From positions 38,204-102,203 of the forward strand of contig NZ_BONV01000047.1 in the NCBI RefSeq assembly GCF_016862895.1: a stretch of 64,000 bases of DNA, written 5' to 3'. The stretch comes from Planotetraspora kaengkrachanensis. GTDB lineage: Bacteria > Actinomycetota > Actinomycetes > Streptosporangiales > Streptosporangiaceae. Positions 32,377 to 40,515 of the stretch are shown here, one piece after another (within the stretch, counting starts at the first letter, position 1; each line of letters opens with the position of its first letter). Position numbers and translations under genes: made by a program. Under the pieces are notes generated by a model. That model worked only from the letters and a program-made list of their open reading frames with translations. It ran no database searches and was not told the origin of the DNA.

Positions 32377-33534
32377 ATGGACGACCTCCTGAATCTCGAC
32401 GACCAATTGGCGCCCGAGCAGCGAATGGTCAGGGACGCCGCAAAAGAATTCGTCTCCGACCAGGTCCTTCCGCATGTCGGCGGCTGGTTCGAGGACGGCG
32501 TCTTCCCCGCACGTGAGCTCGCTCCCACCCTGGGAGGGCTCGGCATGCTGGGGATGCACCTGGAGGGCTACGGCTGCGCCGGGCTCGACTCCATCTCGTA
32601 CGGCGTGGCCTGCCGCGAACTGGAGGCCGGCGACTCGGGACTGCGGTCGTTCGTCTCCGTGCAGGGCTCCCTCGCCATGTTCCCCATCTGGAAGTACGGC
32701 TCGCCTGAGCAGAAGGAGGAGTGGCTTCCGAAGATGGCGGCCGGTGAGGCCATCGGATGCTTCGGCCTGACCGAACCCGATCACGGCTCCGACCCGGCCG
32801 GGATGCGCACCCACGCCAAGCAGGATCCGTCGGGCGACTGGATCCTCAACGGCTCCAAGATGTGGATCACCAACGGCTCGATCGCCGACGTGGCCGTGGT
32901 GTGGGCGCAGACCGATTCGGGCATCCGGGGCTTCGTCGTCCCGACCTCGACCCCGGGCTTCTCCGCCCAGGAGATCCACCGCAAGCTGTCGCTGCGGGCG
33001 TCGGTCACCGCCTCGCTCTACTTCGACGACGTGCGCCTGCCCGCGTCGGCCGCCCTGCCGGGTGTTACCGGCCTGAAGGGGCCGCTTTCCTGCCTCTCCG
33101 AGGCTCGCTTCGGGATCGTCTGGGGCGTCGTCGGCGCGGCGCGGGCCTGCCTCGAGGCCGCGGTGGACTACGCGACGACCCGGGTGCAGTTCGGCAAGCC
33201 GATCGGGGCGTTCCAGCTCACCCAGGAGAAACTGGCCTGGATGGCCGTGTCGCTGGGCCAGGCCGGGCTCACCGCCCTCCACCTGGGGCGGCTGAAAGAG
33301 GCGGGAAAACTGAGGCCGCAGCAGGTCAGCTTCGGCAAGCTCGCCAACGTCCGGGCGGCCCTGGACATCGCCCGCCAGGCCCGTTCGGTGCTCGGCGCGA
33401 ACGGTGTGACGCTGGAGTATCCGGTCATCAGACACATGAACAACTTGGAGTCGGTGCTCACCTACGAAGGCACTCAGGAGATCCACACACTGGTGCTCGG
33501 CGAAGCCCTGACCGGCCTGCCCGCGTATCGGTGA
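32377..33534 (+). CDS. Acyl-CoA dehydrogenase, glutaryl-CoA-dehydrogenase-like, 385 aa
   Basis: This is a full acyl-CoA dehydrogenase: FVSVQGSLAMFPI, FGLTEPDHGSDPAGM, TRVQFGKPIGAFQLTQEKLAWM, and the catalytic Glu in TYEGTQEIHTLVLGEALTGLPAY near residue 368. The order and motifs match glutaryl-CoA dehydrogenase. It is clearly paralogous to the 16370-17560 protein over its whole length. It stands alone between PspC and tRNA-Lys and is probably the housekeeping copy for lysine/tryptophan breakdown (inference). Confidence 0.9.
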   Translation: MDDLLNLDDQLAPEQRMVRDAAKEFVSDQVLPHVGGWFEDGVFPARELAPTLGGLGMLGMHLEGYGCAGLDSISYGVACRELEAGDSGLRSFVSVQGSLAMFPIWKYGSPEQKEEWLPKMAAGEAIGCFGLTEPDHGSDPAGMRTHAKQDPSGDWILNGSKMWITNGSIADVAVVWAQTDSGIRGFVVPTSTPGFSAQEIHRKLSLRASVTASLYFDDVRLPASAALPGVTGLKGPLSCLSEARFGIVWGVVGAARACLEAAVDYATTRVQFGKPIGAFQLTQEKLAWMAVSLGQAGLTALHLGRLKEAGKLRPQQVSFGKLANVRAALDIARQARSVLGANGVTLEYPVIRHMNNLESVLTYEGTQEIHTLVLGEALTGLPAYR

Positions 33535-33634
33535 CCGCCACGCGGTGTCGTGTTCGGCGGTGACGGGCTATCGTGATCGCCCGGTAAAGCGCGTCGCAGA
33601 AGTCGCGGTACTCTCTGTACCCTGCATCTAGCGA

Positions 33635-33706
33635 GGGGTGCTAGCTCAATGGCAGAGCTGCGGACTTTTAATCCGTAGGTTCAGGGTTCGAGTCCCTGGC
33701 GCCCCA
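33635..33706 (+). tRNA. tRNA-Lys (TTT)
   Basis: The acceptor arm GGGGTGC/GCGCCCC has one G-U pair and discriminator A. The anticodon loop CTTTTAA gives TTT. The T-loop GTTCGAG is present. CCA is not encoded. A dead integrase lies 76 bases downstream, so this tRNA was an integration target. Confidence 0.97.
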
Positions 33707-33719
33707 CCCCTAATGAACT

Positions 33720-33758
33720 GGGCAGACTCCCAAATAATGATCATTTGGAAGCCTGCCC
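33720..33758. terminator. Hairpin after tRNA-Lys
   Basis: GGGCAGACTCCCAAAT and ATTTGGAAGCCTGCCC pair over 16 positions with two mismatches, around AATGATC. It lies 13 bases past the tRNA and can end its transcript or that of the minus-strand integrase relic. Confidence 0.7.
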
Positions 33759-33782
33759 GGTTGCATTTCTGGTGGCAATTGT

Positions 33783-33974
33783 TCAGTTGTCCCACAGTGC
33801 GCGGCCCATCCTCGCCGCCGCGTCACCGGCCAGATTCTCCGTGACGTGGGTGTAGCGCTTCGTTGTGGTGAGCTGGGAGTGACCCAAGATCACTTGAACG
33901 ACTCTCATGTCAACGCCCTGCTCCAGGAGAAGCGTCGTGGCCGTGTGCCAGGCGTCACGCACGCGGGCGCGTGT
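33783..33974 (-). pseudogene. Dead tyrosine-recombinase C-terminal fragment at tRNA-Lys
   Basis: The last 62 residues of an integrase are recognisable: [40 protein letters not shown] and the tail [12 protein letters not shown]. The usual motif is HDxRHTAAT; here the catalytic Arg is Trp. The His of GHSQ and the Tyr of RYTHV remain. Upstream sequence no longer reads as an integrase. The gene is truncated and catalytically dead. It marks an old insertion in tRNA-Lys. Confidence 0.88.
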
Positions 33975-34241
33975 GTGTCGATCTGCCGAGGACCGATCGA
34001 CATCGGCTGGCGAGTCGTCAAGGTCGGCCGGCCGCGGCAGTTGGTTACACCGCGACTGATTCACGCGTATACAGAGATCAGGAAGGAACAGCATGACGAT
34101 CCCGTCGCCGGCCACGCTCGCCGCATCAGTCGTCGACCTGGGTCACCGCTGTCAGAACCCCCGATGAGAACACGATCGCGATTTGCGGTCGACACGCAGC
34201 CAAGGTGCTCAACCTCATCAACGAGCAGGCAGGGAAGCCCA

Positions 34242-34490
34242 ATGACCGACGAGCTGATGGTCGAAGTCCTCGGATCCATCCTGATCTTCACCGCCCTCAT
34301 GCTCGTTGCCGCGATCGGGTGGGCGCACACCGAGCGGTTCAGACGGAAGTACATGGAGAAGGAGCTCGCCGAGTGCCGGGCCGAGCTGACCGAAGAACGA
34401 AAGAAGGCGATCAGTTCCGACCCGGACCGCGACACCGCATCGCCCGGGAAACCACCCCATGAGGGCGACATCGGCCGCCGTCATCAGTGA
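34242..34490 (+). CDS. Small single-pass membrane protein, 82 aa
   Basis: MTDELMVEVL is followed by a membrane segment (SILIFTALMLVAAIGWA) and a charged helical tail (FRRKYMEKELAECRAELTEERKKA) that may form a short coiled coil. No family is recognised. The preceding frame holds a short peptide start at 34093 ([17 protein letters not shown]) and, one frame over, a stretch TPDENTIAICGRHAAKVLNL up to this start. That looks like a small frameshifted upstream gene of the same element. Likely cargo of the tRNA-Lys element. Confidence 0.55.
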   Translation: MTDELMVEVLGSILIFTALMLVAAIGWAHTERFRRKYMEKELAECRAELTEERKKAISSDPDRDTASPGKPPHEGDIGRRHQ

Positions 34491-34577
34491 CAGCCATGCA
34501 TCCACACACCACTCGATGACCGGTCGGAAGGGCGCTCACCGCCATTTCAGCCCGGCCTACCAAGTCAGAATGTCTCC

Positions 34578-35443
34578 GTGAGCCCCGATGCGCCCGTCTC
34601 CGCCGCTGTCTCAATCGCTGCCGACTATGGCGTGTGCGTCACCGATCCGGTGATTCTGAAGGACTCGTTCAACATACGCGTGCGCCTTCGCCCGGCGCCG
34701 ATCGTGGCCCGTATCCCCACAGTGACCACGCTCGGCCGACCTCGTCCCGCCGACGCGCTGGCGCGCGAGGTGGCCGTCGTTTCCTTCTTGGCCGAGCGCG
34801 GGGCGCCGGTTGTTCCGGTAAGCGACCTGTTGCCTCCGGGACCCTTCGAACGGGACGGTTATGCGGTCACCTTCTGGACCTTCGTAGAGCACGACCGAGT
34901 CGAGCAGGTGAAGCCCGCGGACGTGGGTCGGGCTTTGGCGGATCTCCACGCGGTTCTTCGCGACTATCCAGGAGAGTTGCCGTATCTCGGGCCGGCGCTG
35001 GAGGAGACCGCCTGTCTATTCGACCAATTGGACTCACCGGCTCGTTCGGACAAGGGGACACTCGTCGAGTTACGCGAGGAACTCGACCTGCTGGGCGCCG
35101 AATTGAATCGCTGGGCCGGTCCCACGCAAGCCGTTCATGGGACGCGCACGCCGGGAACCTCCTCGCCGCCCCCGATGGACTGCTGTGGAACGACTTCGAG
35201 GAGACCTGCTCCGGACCAACGGGATGGGACCTGGCCTGCCTGCTCCGCTCAGGAAACTTCCAAGGACGACATGCCGCACGGGAGTACGGTGCCGATCCGG
35301 ACGATCCGCGCCTTCAGCCGCTACTACGTGCCCGAAGATTGCAGGGCACGCTCTGGATGCTCGCGAAGGCACGGCGATTCCCTCGAGAAACGACCCGCGC
35401 CATGGCAGCCCTCGATGACTGGCGCCGGAGTAGGTCTGCCTGA
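34578..35443 (+). pseudogene. Frameshifted aminoglycoside-phosphotransferase-family kinase
   Basis: From a GTG at 34578 the frame reads LKDSFNIRVRLRPAPIVARIPT and AREVAVVSFLAERGAPVVPVSD, typical of an APH-type small-molecule kinase, as far as QAVHG. The expected catalytic loop HGDAHAGNLL is split: DAHAGNLLAAPDGLLWNDFEE and the rest continue in the next frame to a stop at 35441-35443. The break is at a GGG (35139-35141) that would be GGGG in an intact gene. All later motifs are undamaged, so this is a very recent mutation or a one-base sequencing error. The substrate is unknown. Confidence 0.85.
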
Positions 35444-35551
35444 CGACTAAAACCGCCCTCCTCGCTGCTCAAGTGTCCCGGCCGTGCCCAACGAGTCGAG
35501 CGCCTATCGCGTCAACGGCCACGACCCGAGTGCGCTCGCGGCGCTAGCCTC

Positions 35552-35923
35552 ATGGTTATGAAGCGATCTCCGCTGATCACTCACATCTCCTGGGGCCGCA
35601 TGGTCGTCGACGGGGTGGGTGAAGGAAAGGACTTCAAGCTGTACCCAGGTGGTGGTCGAGCCTGGGACTGGAACGAGACGGGCACCCGTCACACGCCGGG
35701 CATCCAGCCCGCCGACGTTCATGAGCTGCTCGACAACGGCAGCGAGGTGGTCGTCCTCTCCCGAGGGATGGACCTGGTCCTTCAGACGTGCCCGGAAACC
35801 CTGGACCTGCTGAAGCAGAAGGGCGTCGAGGTCTTCGTAGAGGAGACGAGGGCCGCGGTCGAGCGCTACAACGCATTGGCTGAGACGACCCTGGTGGGGG
35901 GCCTGTTCCACTCCACGTGCTGA
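35552..35923 (+). CDS. Mth938/AAMDC-domain protein, 123 aa
   Basis: The sequence ITHISWGRMVVDGVGEGKDF, KLYPGGGRAWDWNETGTRHTPG, VLSRGMDLVLQT and a late VEVFVEETRAAVERYNAL matches the Mth938-like fold (PF04430 type) over its full length. Function in bacteria is not established. An ATG two codons in is an alternative start. It is separate from both the kinase remnant upstream and the riboswitch downstream. Confidence 0.85.
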   Translation: MVMKRSPLITHISWGRMVVDGVGEGKDFKLYPGGGRAWDWNETGTRHTPGIQPADVHELLDNGSEVVVLSRGMDLVLQTCPETLDLLKQKGVEVFVEETRAAVERYNALAETTLVGGLFHSTC

Positions 35924-36051
35924 CCCGGCTGGCTTCGCCCGGCGGTCCGGCCCTCGTGCCGCTCGACGCGCTTCTCATGAGAATCGGCTTGAGGGAATCC
36001 TCATGCGACTACGGCCGTTCTTGGCATTACAGGTCCCGTGCCGGGACCCGT

Positions 36052-36092
36052 CCGGACGAGACGCGCCGTACCCGGTCCGCAAAGACGACGCT
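36052..36092 (+). ncRNA. Guanidine-III riboswitch (ykkC-III)
   Basis: The 41 bases CCGGACGAGACGCGCCGTAC...AAGACGACGC follow the guanidine-III consensus closely. CCGG pairs with CCGG to form P1, the CGAG-CGCGCCG segment is in place, and the ACGACGC 3' strand can pair back to form the pseudoknot. It ends 22 bases before the ATG of a Gdx-type exporter, with GGGAGG lying between. Guanidinium binding would expose that ribosome site. The identity is from recall of the published consensus; the downstream gene supports it. Confidence 0.85.
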
Positions 36093-36113
36093 CCCCGTAG
36101 GGAGGGAGCCGTC

Positions 36114-36437
36114 ATGGCCTGGTTCATGCTTGTCGCCGCCGGTCTGTTCGAGATCGCGATGGCCTACACGCTCAAGCTCAGCAACGGGTTCTCCGTACCG
36201 CTGGCGAGCGCGGGGTTCGTCGTATTCGCCCTGCTCAGCTTCGGCCTGCTCACATTCTCTTTGAAGACGCTCGACGTCGGTACGGCTTACGCCGTCTGGA
36301 CGGGCATCGGCGCCGTCGGCACCGCCGCCCTCGGCATGATCTTCCTGGGAGAGGACACCTCTCTCATCAAGATCGCTTCGATCCTTCTCATCCTCGCCGG
36401 CGTCGTCGGTCTCAACCTGGCGGGCGGCGGCCACTAG
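36114..36437 (+). CDS. gdx: SMR-family guanidinium exporter Gdx (SugE-like), 107 aa
   Basis: This small multidrug-resistance-fold protein has four membrane segments. MAWFMLVAAGLFEIAMAYTLK carries the essential Glu 13, followed by TLDVGTAYAVWTGIGAVGTA and FLGEDTSLIKIASILLILAGVVGLNLAG. The GLFEI and AYAVWTGIGAVG motifs place it with SugE/Gdx rather than EmrE. These are guanidinium/proton antiporters. The start ATG at 36114 follows the riboswitch and a GGGAGGG site, which settles both identity and start. Confidence 0.92.
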   Translation: MAWFMLVAAGLFEIAMAYTLKLSNGFSVPLASAGFVVFALLSFGLLTFSLKTLDVGTAYAVWTGIGAVGTAALGMIFLGEDTSLIKIASILLILAGVVGLNLAGGGH

Positions 36438-36501
36438 CCCCGCGGGCCAAAGGCCACCACCCGATCAGGAATCCGCCGTCTGCGGGCCCGAAGCGCGGCC
36501 G

Positions 36502-36705
36502 GACCAGGCGGCCCGCTACGGCGACCATCTGATCGCGACGAAAGACGGCCGGATCGCCGCGGAGGGACCACCCGCCGAGGTGATCACCGAGGACGCCGTC
36601 CAGGAGATCTTCGCCATGGACTGCCGGGTCGTCGTCGACGAGGTCTCCCGCACCCCGCTGGTCCTCCCGATCGGCCGGCACCACGTGCGTACGGCCGGCG
36701 TCTGA
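36502..36705 (+). pseudogene. C-terminal fragment of a ferric-siderophore ABC ATPase
   Basis: The frame reads DQAARYGDHLIATKDGRIAAEG, PPAEVITEDAVQEIFAMDCRVV and LPIGRHHVRTAGV to a TGA. This is the last about 65 residues of FecE/FepC-type siderophore-uptake ATPases. The P-loop, signature and Walker B are absent, and no start or partner permease is near. It is a broken remnant directly after gdx. Confidence 0.75.
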
Positions 36706-36741
36706 AACGAACCAAGCTGGCCGAGGACCTAGGCTGTCGAC

Positions 36742-37098
36742 GTGATCGAGCTCGGGTCGCGGGAGCGCAGCCAACCGCCACCTCCCGCGATCGTCTGGGA
36801 GAGCCTGACCGACCCGCGGCGGGCCGGTGGACGGCAGTGGCTTGATCTCCGCGCCGACGAGGTCGAGCCGCACATCCTCCGGGCGGTGAAGCCGGAACTC
36901 GTCGTCTGGTCGTCATTGTGGCCCTCGAGGCCGCATGACGAGATCCGCTTCGACATCCGGCCCGGGAACAACGGAACCCGGCTGCGTTGGACGCTGCTGA
37001 CACCGGAAGAGGCTCCGGCACAGAACGTCGTCGGGCACCTGCGTCACCGGCTCAACTTCCTCATCAACGCGCAACTCCGCTTCTCGTACGGACAGTAG
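36742..37098 (+). CDS. SRPBCC-like hypothetical protein, 118 aa
   Basis: The GTG start gives MIELGSRERSQPPPPAIVWESLTDPRRAGGRQWL, then VVWSSLWPSRPHDEIRFDIRPGNNGTRLRWTLLTPEE. The WESLTDP opening and the G-TRLRWTLLTPE strand suggest the SRPBCC (START-like) fold, but the match is weak. There is no signal peptide. It stands alone. Confidence 0.6.
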   Translation: MIELGSRERSQPPPPAIVWESLTDPRRAGGRQWLDLRADEVEPHILRAVKPELVVWSSLWPSRPHDEIRFDIRPGNNGTRLRWTLLTPEEAPAQNVVGHLRHRLNFLINAQLRFSYGQ

Positions 37099-37324
37099 GG
37101 CCGGCCTCTCCAGGTGGGCAGGCCGTCCGCCTCCTCCGCCGATCGGCGACCTGACTGCATTGGTCACTCGGCCGCGTCATAGCTTGTCAATAGGACCGGG
37201 AGAAAGCCTCTCGGTGAGCCGGCCGGGTCCGTAGCGGTGGTCTCAGCGGGAACCGGCCGACAGCGGGCCTGTGGATCGTCGGGACACGGGTCGACGAGAC
37301 CGCGGGCGGACACAGGGGGACGAG

Positions 37325-38230
37325 ATGACCGCCATTTACGCGATGCTCGCGGTCGTCGGCGCCGGCATGGCATGGCTGGCGGCGTGCATCCGCATCGTCG
37401 AACAGTTCGAACGGGGAGTCGTCTTCCGGTTCGGGCGCGTGACATCCGCGATCCGCGGACCGGGGCTCACGATGCTCGTGCCGGTCGCCGACCGCCTGCA
37501 CAAGGTCAACATGCAGATCATCACGATGCCGGTGCCCGCCCAGGACGGCATCACCCGCGACAACGTGACGGTCCGCGTGGACGCCGTCGTCTATTTCAGA
37601 GTCATCGATCCAGTACGCGTGACCGTCGACGTGCAGGACTACATGTCCGCCATCGGCCAGGTGGCGCAGACCTCGCTGCGCTCGATCATCGGCAAGAGCG
37701 ACCTCGACGACCTGCTGTCCAACCGGGAGCAACTCAACCAGGGCCTGGAACTGATGATCGACAGTCCGGCGGCGGGCTGGGGCGTGCACATCGACCGCGT
37801 CGAGATCAAGGATGTGGCGTTGCCGGAGTCGATGAAACGGTCGATGTCGCGCCAGGCCGAGGCCGAACGGGAGCGGCGGGCCCGCATCATCACCGCCGAC
37901 GGCGAACTGCAGGCCTCAGCGAGGTTGAGTCAGGCCGCGGAGACGATGGCAGAGCACCCGGCGGCGCTGCAACTGCGCCTGCTCCAAACCGTGGTCGAGG
38001 TCGCCGCCGAGAAGAACTCGACGCTCGTGCTGCCCTTCCCCGTGGAGCTGCTCAGGTTCCTGGAAAGGCTGACACCCTCCGAGGTCGAGCAGCCGGACGA
38101 CGCCGCGGCCACGCCGTCGGAACCGGCGTCCACCGCGGACCACGGCATGTCGATTTCACAGGCGACGCACATTCCGGGTCCCCGCGAAGCCGATCAGCCG
38201 CCTGCCATCGGCGGACGATCCACCGGGTAG
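37325..38230 (+). CDS. SPFH/band-7 slipin-type membrane protein, 301 aa
   Basis: An N-terminal membrane segment (YAMLAVVGAGMAWLAACIRIV) leads into a band-7 domain: QFERGVVFRFGRVTSAIRGPGL, VRVDAVVYFRVIDPVRVTVDV, TSLRSIIGKSDLDDLLSNRE and DRVEIKDVALPESMKRSMSRQAEAERERRARI. This is the slipin/stomatin group, which forms membrane-bound oligomers. The ATG has AGGGGGA upstream. The C-terminal 60 residues are disordered and overlap a small minus-strand gene. Slipins often pair with an NfeD protein; none is seen here. Confidence 0.9.
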   Translation: MTAIYAMLAVVGAGMAWLAACIRIVEQFERGVVFRFGRVTSAIRGPGLTMLVPVADRLHKVNMQIITMPVPAQDGITRDNVTVRVDAVVYFRVIDPVRVTVDVQDYMSAIGQVAQTSLRSIIGKSDLDDLLSNREQLNQGLELMIDSPAAGWGVHIDRVEIKDVALPESMKRSMSRQAEAERERRARIITADGELQASARLSQAAETMAEHPAALQLRLLQTVVEVAAEKNSTLVLPFPVELLRFLERLTPSEVEQPDDAAATPSEPASTADHGMSISQATHIPGPREADQPPAIGGRSTG

Positions 38231-38487
38231 TCCGTCCCGGTTCCGCCGGGGCGCCGTCCCGCGGGAGGACGACGCATGCTCCGGACGATCCGGAGGGCCG
38301 CCTGATGGACCACCACGCCGACGAGGGCGTTGACCACCGCCAGTCCGGCCGCGCCCAACAGGGCCCAGCCGGGTCTCGTCACGTCGCCCGCCAGGAGCAC
38401 GGCCGGCCAGACGACGCCGGCGGCGAGCAGTGCCGATCGCCACCAGCGCCCGAAGACCAGACCGAAAAGGATCATGGTTGGTATCAC
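38194..38487 (-). CDS. Small membrane protein, 97 aa
   Basis: It has two predicted membrane segments, SALLAAGVVWPAVLLAG and LLGAAGLAVVNALVGVVVH, and a basic tail (RIVRSMRRPPAGRRPGG). It starts at a GTG or, four codons later, an ATG. Its last 37 bases overlap the slipin gene on the other strand. No family is recognised. Confidence 0.55.
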   Translation of the reverse strand: MIPTMILFGLVFGRWWRSALLAAGVVWPAVLLAGDVTRPGWALLGAAGLAVVNALVGVVVHQAALRIVRSMRRPPAGRRPGGTGTDYPVDRPPMAGG

Positions 38488-38845
38488 GGTTCACGCCCTC
38501 CGGAATGATCCCTGACACCTTCATCATGGCCTGGCCGTCCGAGGCCTCGGCGCCGAATCACAATCGTTCAGACGTTCACCATTCCGATGATCCCGATATC
38601 TCCGTATTTCGATGCCGAACGTCTAGAGTCGTGGCGTGAGCGCAGAGTGCGTGCCGTCGTGGACATGTGGATGATCGGTGCGAGCACGCGGCACACCCGC
38701 CGCGAAGCACCGCCGGTGACGTCACCTCGACGTCCCCCGCCGCCCACGACCTGAGGATCTTTCCCCTGGGCGCCGACCCGTCGGCCGAGACCGGAGTCCG
38801 CGTTGCCCCACCCCGAGGCCCCGCACCACGCGTATGGAGGAGTTC
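38488..38845. other. Leader region before the kinase gene
   Basis: Nothing convincing is seen in the first 250 bases. The last bases hold the ribosome site GGAGGAG (38836-38842) of the kinase. An AT-richer patch with Cys-less short frames at 38560-38640 may hold promoters. Confidence 0.4.
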
Positions 38846-40510
38846 ATGGCCGCAGGCCCGCTGTTGCCGGGAGATCCACAAACTCTGGGAGCGTTCCAGA
38901 TCGTGGCCCGCCTGGGCGAGGGAGGGCAGGGGATCGTCTACGAGGGACGGTCCGCGTCCGGTGAACGAGTGGCGGTCAAGGTCCTCAAGGGCGGCGCGGA
39001 TCCCGACACCCGCCGGCGGCTCGCCAGGGAGCTGGAGTCGGCCCGCCGGGTGGCGCCCTTCTGCACCGCCCGGGTGCTGGCCGCCGATCTCGACCGTCCC
39101 GACCCCTTCGTGGTGAGCGAGTACGTCGCGGGCCCCTCGCTGCACGAGCGGGTCCGCGAACTCGGGCCGCTGCGGGAGGGCGACCTCGACCGGCTGGCCG
39201 TCGGGACGGCTTCCGCTCTTGCGGCGATCCACGGCGCCGGAGTCGTGCATCGGGACTTCAAGCCGGCCAACGTGCTGATCGGCCCCGACGGGCCGCGCGT
39301 CGTCGACTTCGGCATCGCCCGCCCGCTCGACGCGGAGACGGCGCCCACGTCGTTGTCGGGCACGCCTCCCTACATGACCCCCGAGCAGCTCAAGGGGGTG
39401 CACGGGTCGCCCGCCGCCGACGTGTTCTCCTGGGCCTCGACCATGGTCTACGCCGCGACCGGCCATTCGCCGTTCGGCGCGGACACCGTGGCGGCGGTCT
39501 TCAACCGCATCCTCACGGAGGAACCCGACCTCACCGGCCTGCCCGAGGGCCTGCGCGGCGTACTGGCCGCCTGCCTCGCGAAGGATCCGCGGGCACGCCC
39601 GTCCGCCCGCTCGCTCATGGTCAGGCTGGTCGACCCCGGAGCCGCCACGGTCTCGGTCCCCGACGTCGGTCCGGTGCCCACCGCGTACGTCCCCTCCGGC
39701 TGGTCCCAGCCCAGTTCGGCCGTGCCCGCCACCGCCGTTCAGGACCCGACCGCCGAGAGCCCGATCGCGTCCGGCCCCGCCGCGACGAAACAGCTCCCCG
39801 CCGACCTGCCCGCGCCTACACGCCGTGATCTCGGCGTCGGCGACACCGCGCCCTCGACCACGCCGTACGGCGAACGTCCCGGCCGGAGGACGAGGCGGTT
39901 GGTCGTGCCGGTGGCCGGCGTCGTGGTCGCCGCTCTCGCGGTGGCCGGCGTGCTCTACGCGAAAGGGCTGATCGCCGACTCGACCACGGGGGACCGCCCA
40001 CGCGTGGAGGCGGGGCCCGTGACTGGCGACGACCCGGCATCCGTCTCCGAGCCGGACTCGGCGACCTCCCCCACCTCGCCCACCTCGCCCACGGAGACGG
40101 GCACATCCACGGGCACGGACACCTACACGGACACGGACACATCCACGGGCACGTCGGGTGTCCCCTCCTCGGGGCGGTCCGCGCCTTCGGCTGAGGGAAT
40201 CACCACGGCGTTCGCGGGCACCTGGACGGGACAGGTCGAATCTCAGGACGACCGCAAGAAGACCGTCGACATCAGGATCACTCTGCCCGAGGGGCGTTCA
40301 AACGGGACGGTCACACGAGAGGGCTGCGAGCAGCCGGCCGCGCTCACCCAGGTCAGGAGCGACACCGAACTCGAGATGGCAGTCGCGCAAAAGGGTCTGT
40401 GCGTGGGCGGAGACGTGTCCCTGACCCTGAAGGATTCCGGCACGCTCGAATACGAGGGCCAAGAGGGCGCGGGCTCCCTGACGTATCGCGGGAGCCTGCA
40501 CCGTTCCTGA
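38846..40510 (+). CDS. Receptor-type Ser/Thr protein kinase, 554 aa
   Basis: This is a Hanks-type kinase. It has the glycine loop LGEGGQGIVYEG (23-34), Lys 45 in VAVKVLK, catalytic HRDFKPANVL (135-144), DFG at 154-156, and SGTPPYMTPEQ. A Pro/Ala linker leads to one membrane segment (about 352-373) and an outer part with a Thr/Ser/Asp run and a final 90-residue domain with two Cys (REGCEQP, QKGLCVGG). That outer domain probably senses a signal. The ATG at 38846 is chosen because GGAGGAG sits 5 bases before it; the ATG at 38834 overlaps that site. It is convergent with a lipoprotein gene, 5 bases away. Confidence 0.92.
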   Translation: MAAGPLLPGDPQTLGAFQIVARLGEGGQGIVYEGRSASGERVAVKVLKGGADPDTRRRLARELESARRVAPFCTARVLAADLDRPDPFVVSEYVAGPSLHERVRELGPLREGDLDRLAVGTASALAAIHGAGVVHRDFKPANVLIGPDGPRVVDFGIARPLDAETAPTSLSGTPPYMTPEQLKGVHGSPAADVFSWASTMVYAATGHSPFGADTVAAVFNRILTEEPDLTGLPEGLRGVLAACLAKDPRARPSARSLMVRLVDPGAATVSVPDVGPVPTAYVPSGWSQPSSAVPATAVQDPTAESPIASGPAATKQLPADLPAPTRRDLGVGDTAPSTTPYGERPGRRTRRLVVPVAGVVVAALAVAGVLYAKGLIADSTTGDRPRVEAGPVTGDDPASVSEPDSATSPTSPTSPTETGTSTGTDTYTDTDTSTGTSGVPSSGRSAPSAEGITTAFAGTWTGQVESQDDRKKTVDIRITLPEGRSNGTVTREGCEQPAALTQVRSDTELEMAVAQKGLCVGGDVSLTLKDSGTLEYEGQEGAGSLTYRGSLHRS

Positions 40511-40515
40511 CCTGC

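Noticed and set aside
23851..34490. An intact integrative element between tRNA-Phe and tRNA-Lys
   Set aside because: Both integrases are truncated, and no excisionase, replication or transfer genes are seen. The genes between include ordinary chromosomal functions and three more tRNAs.
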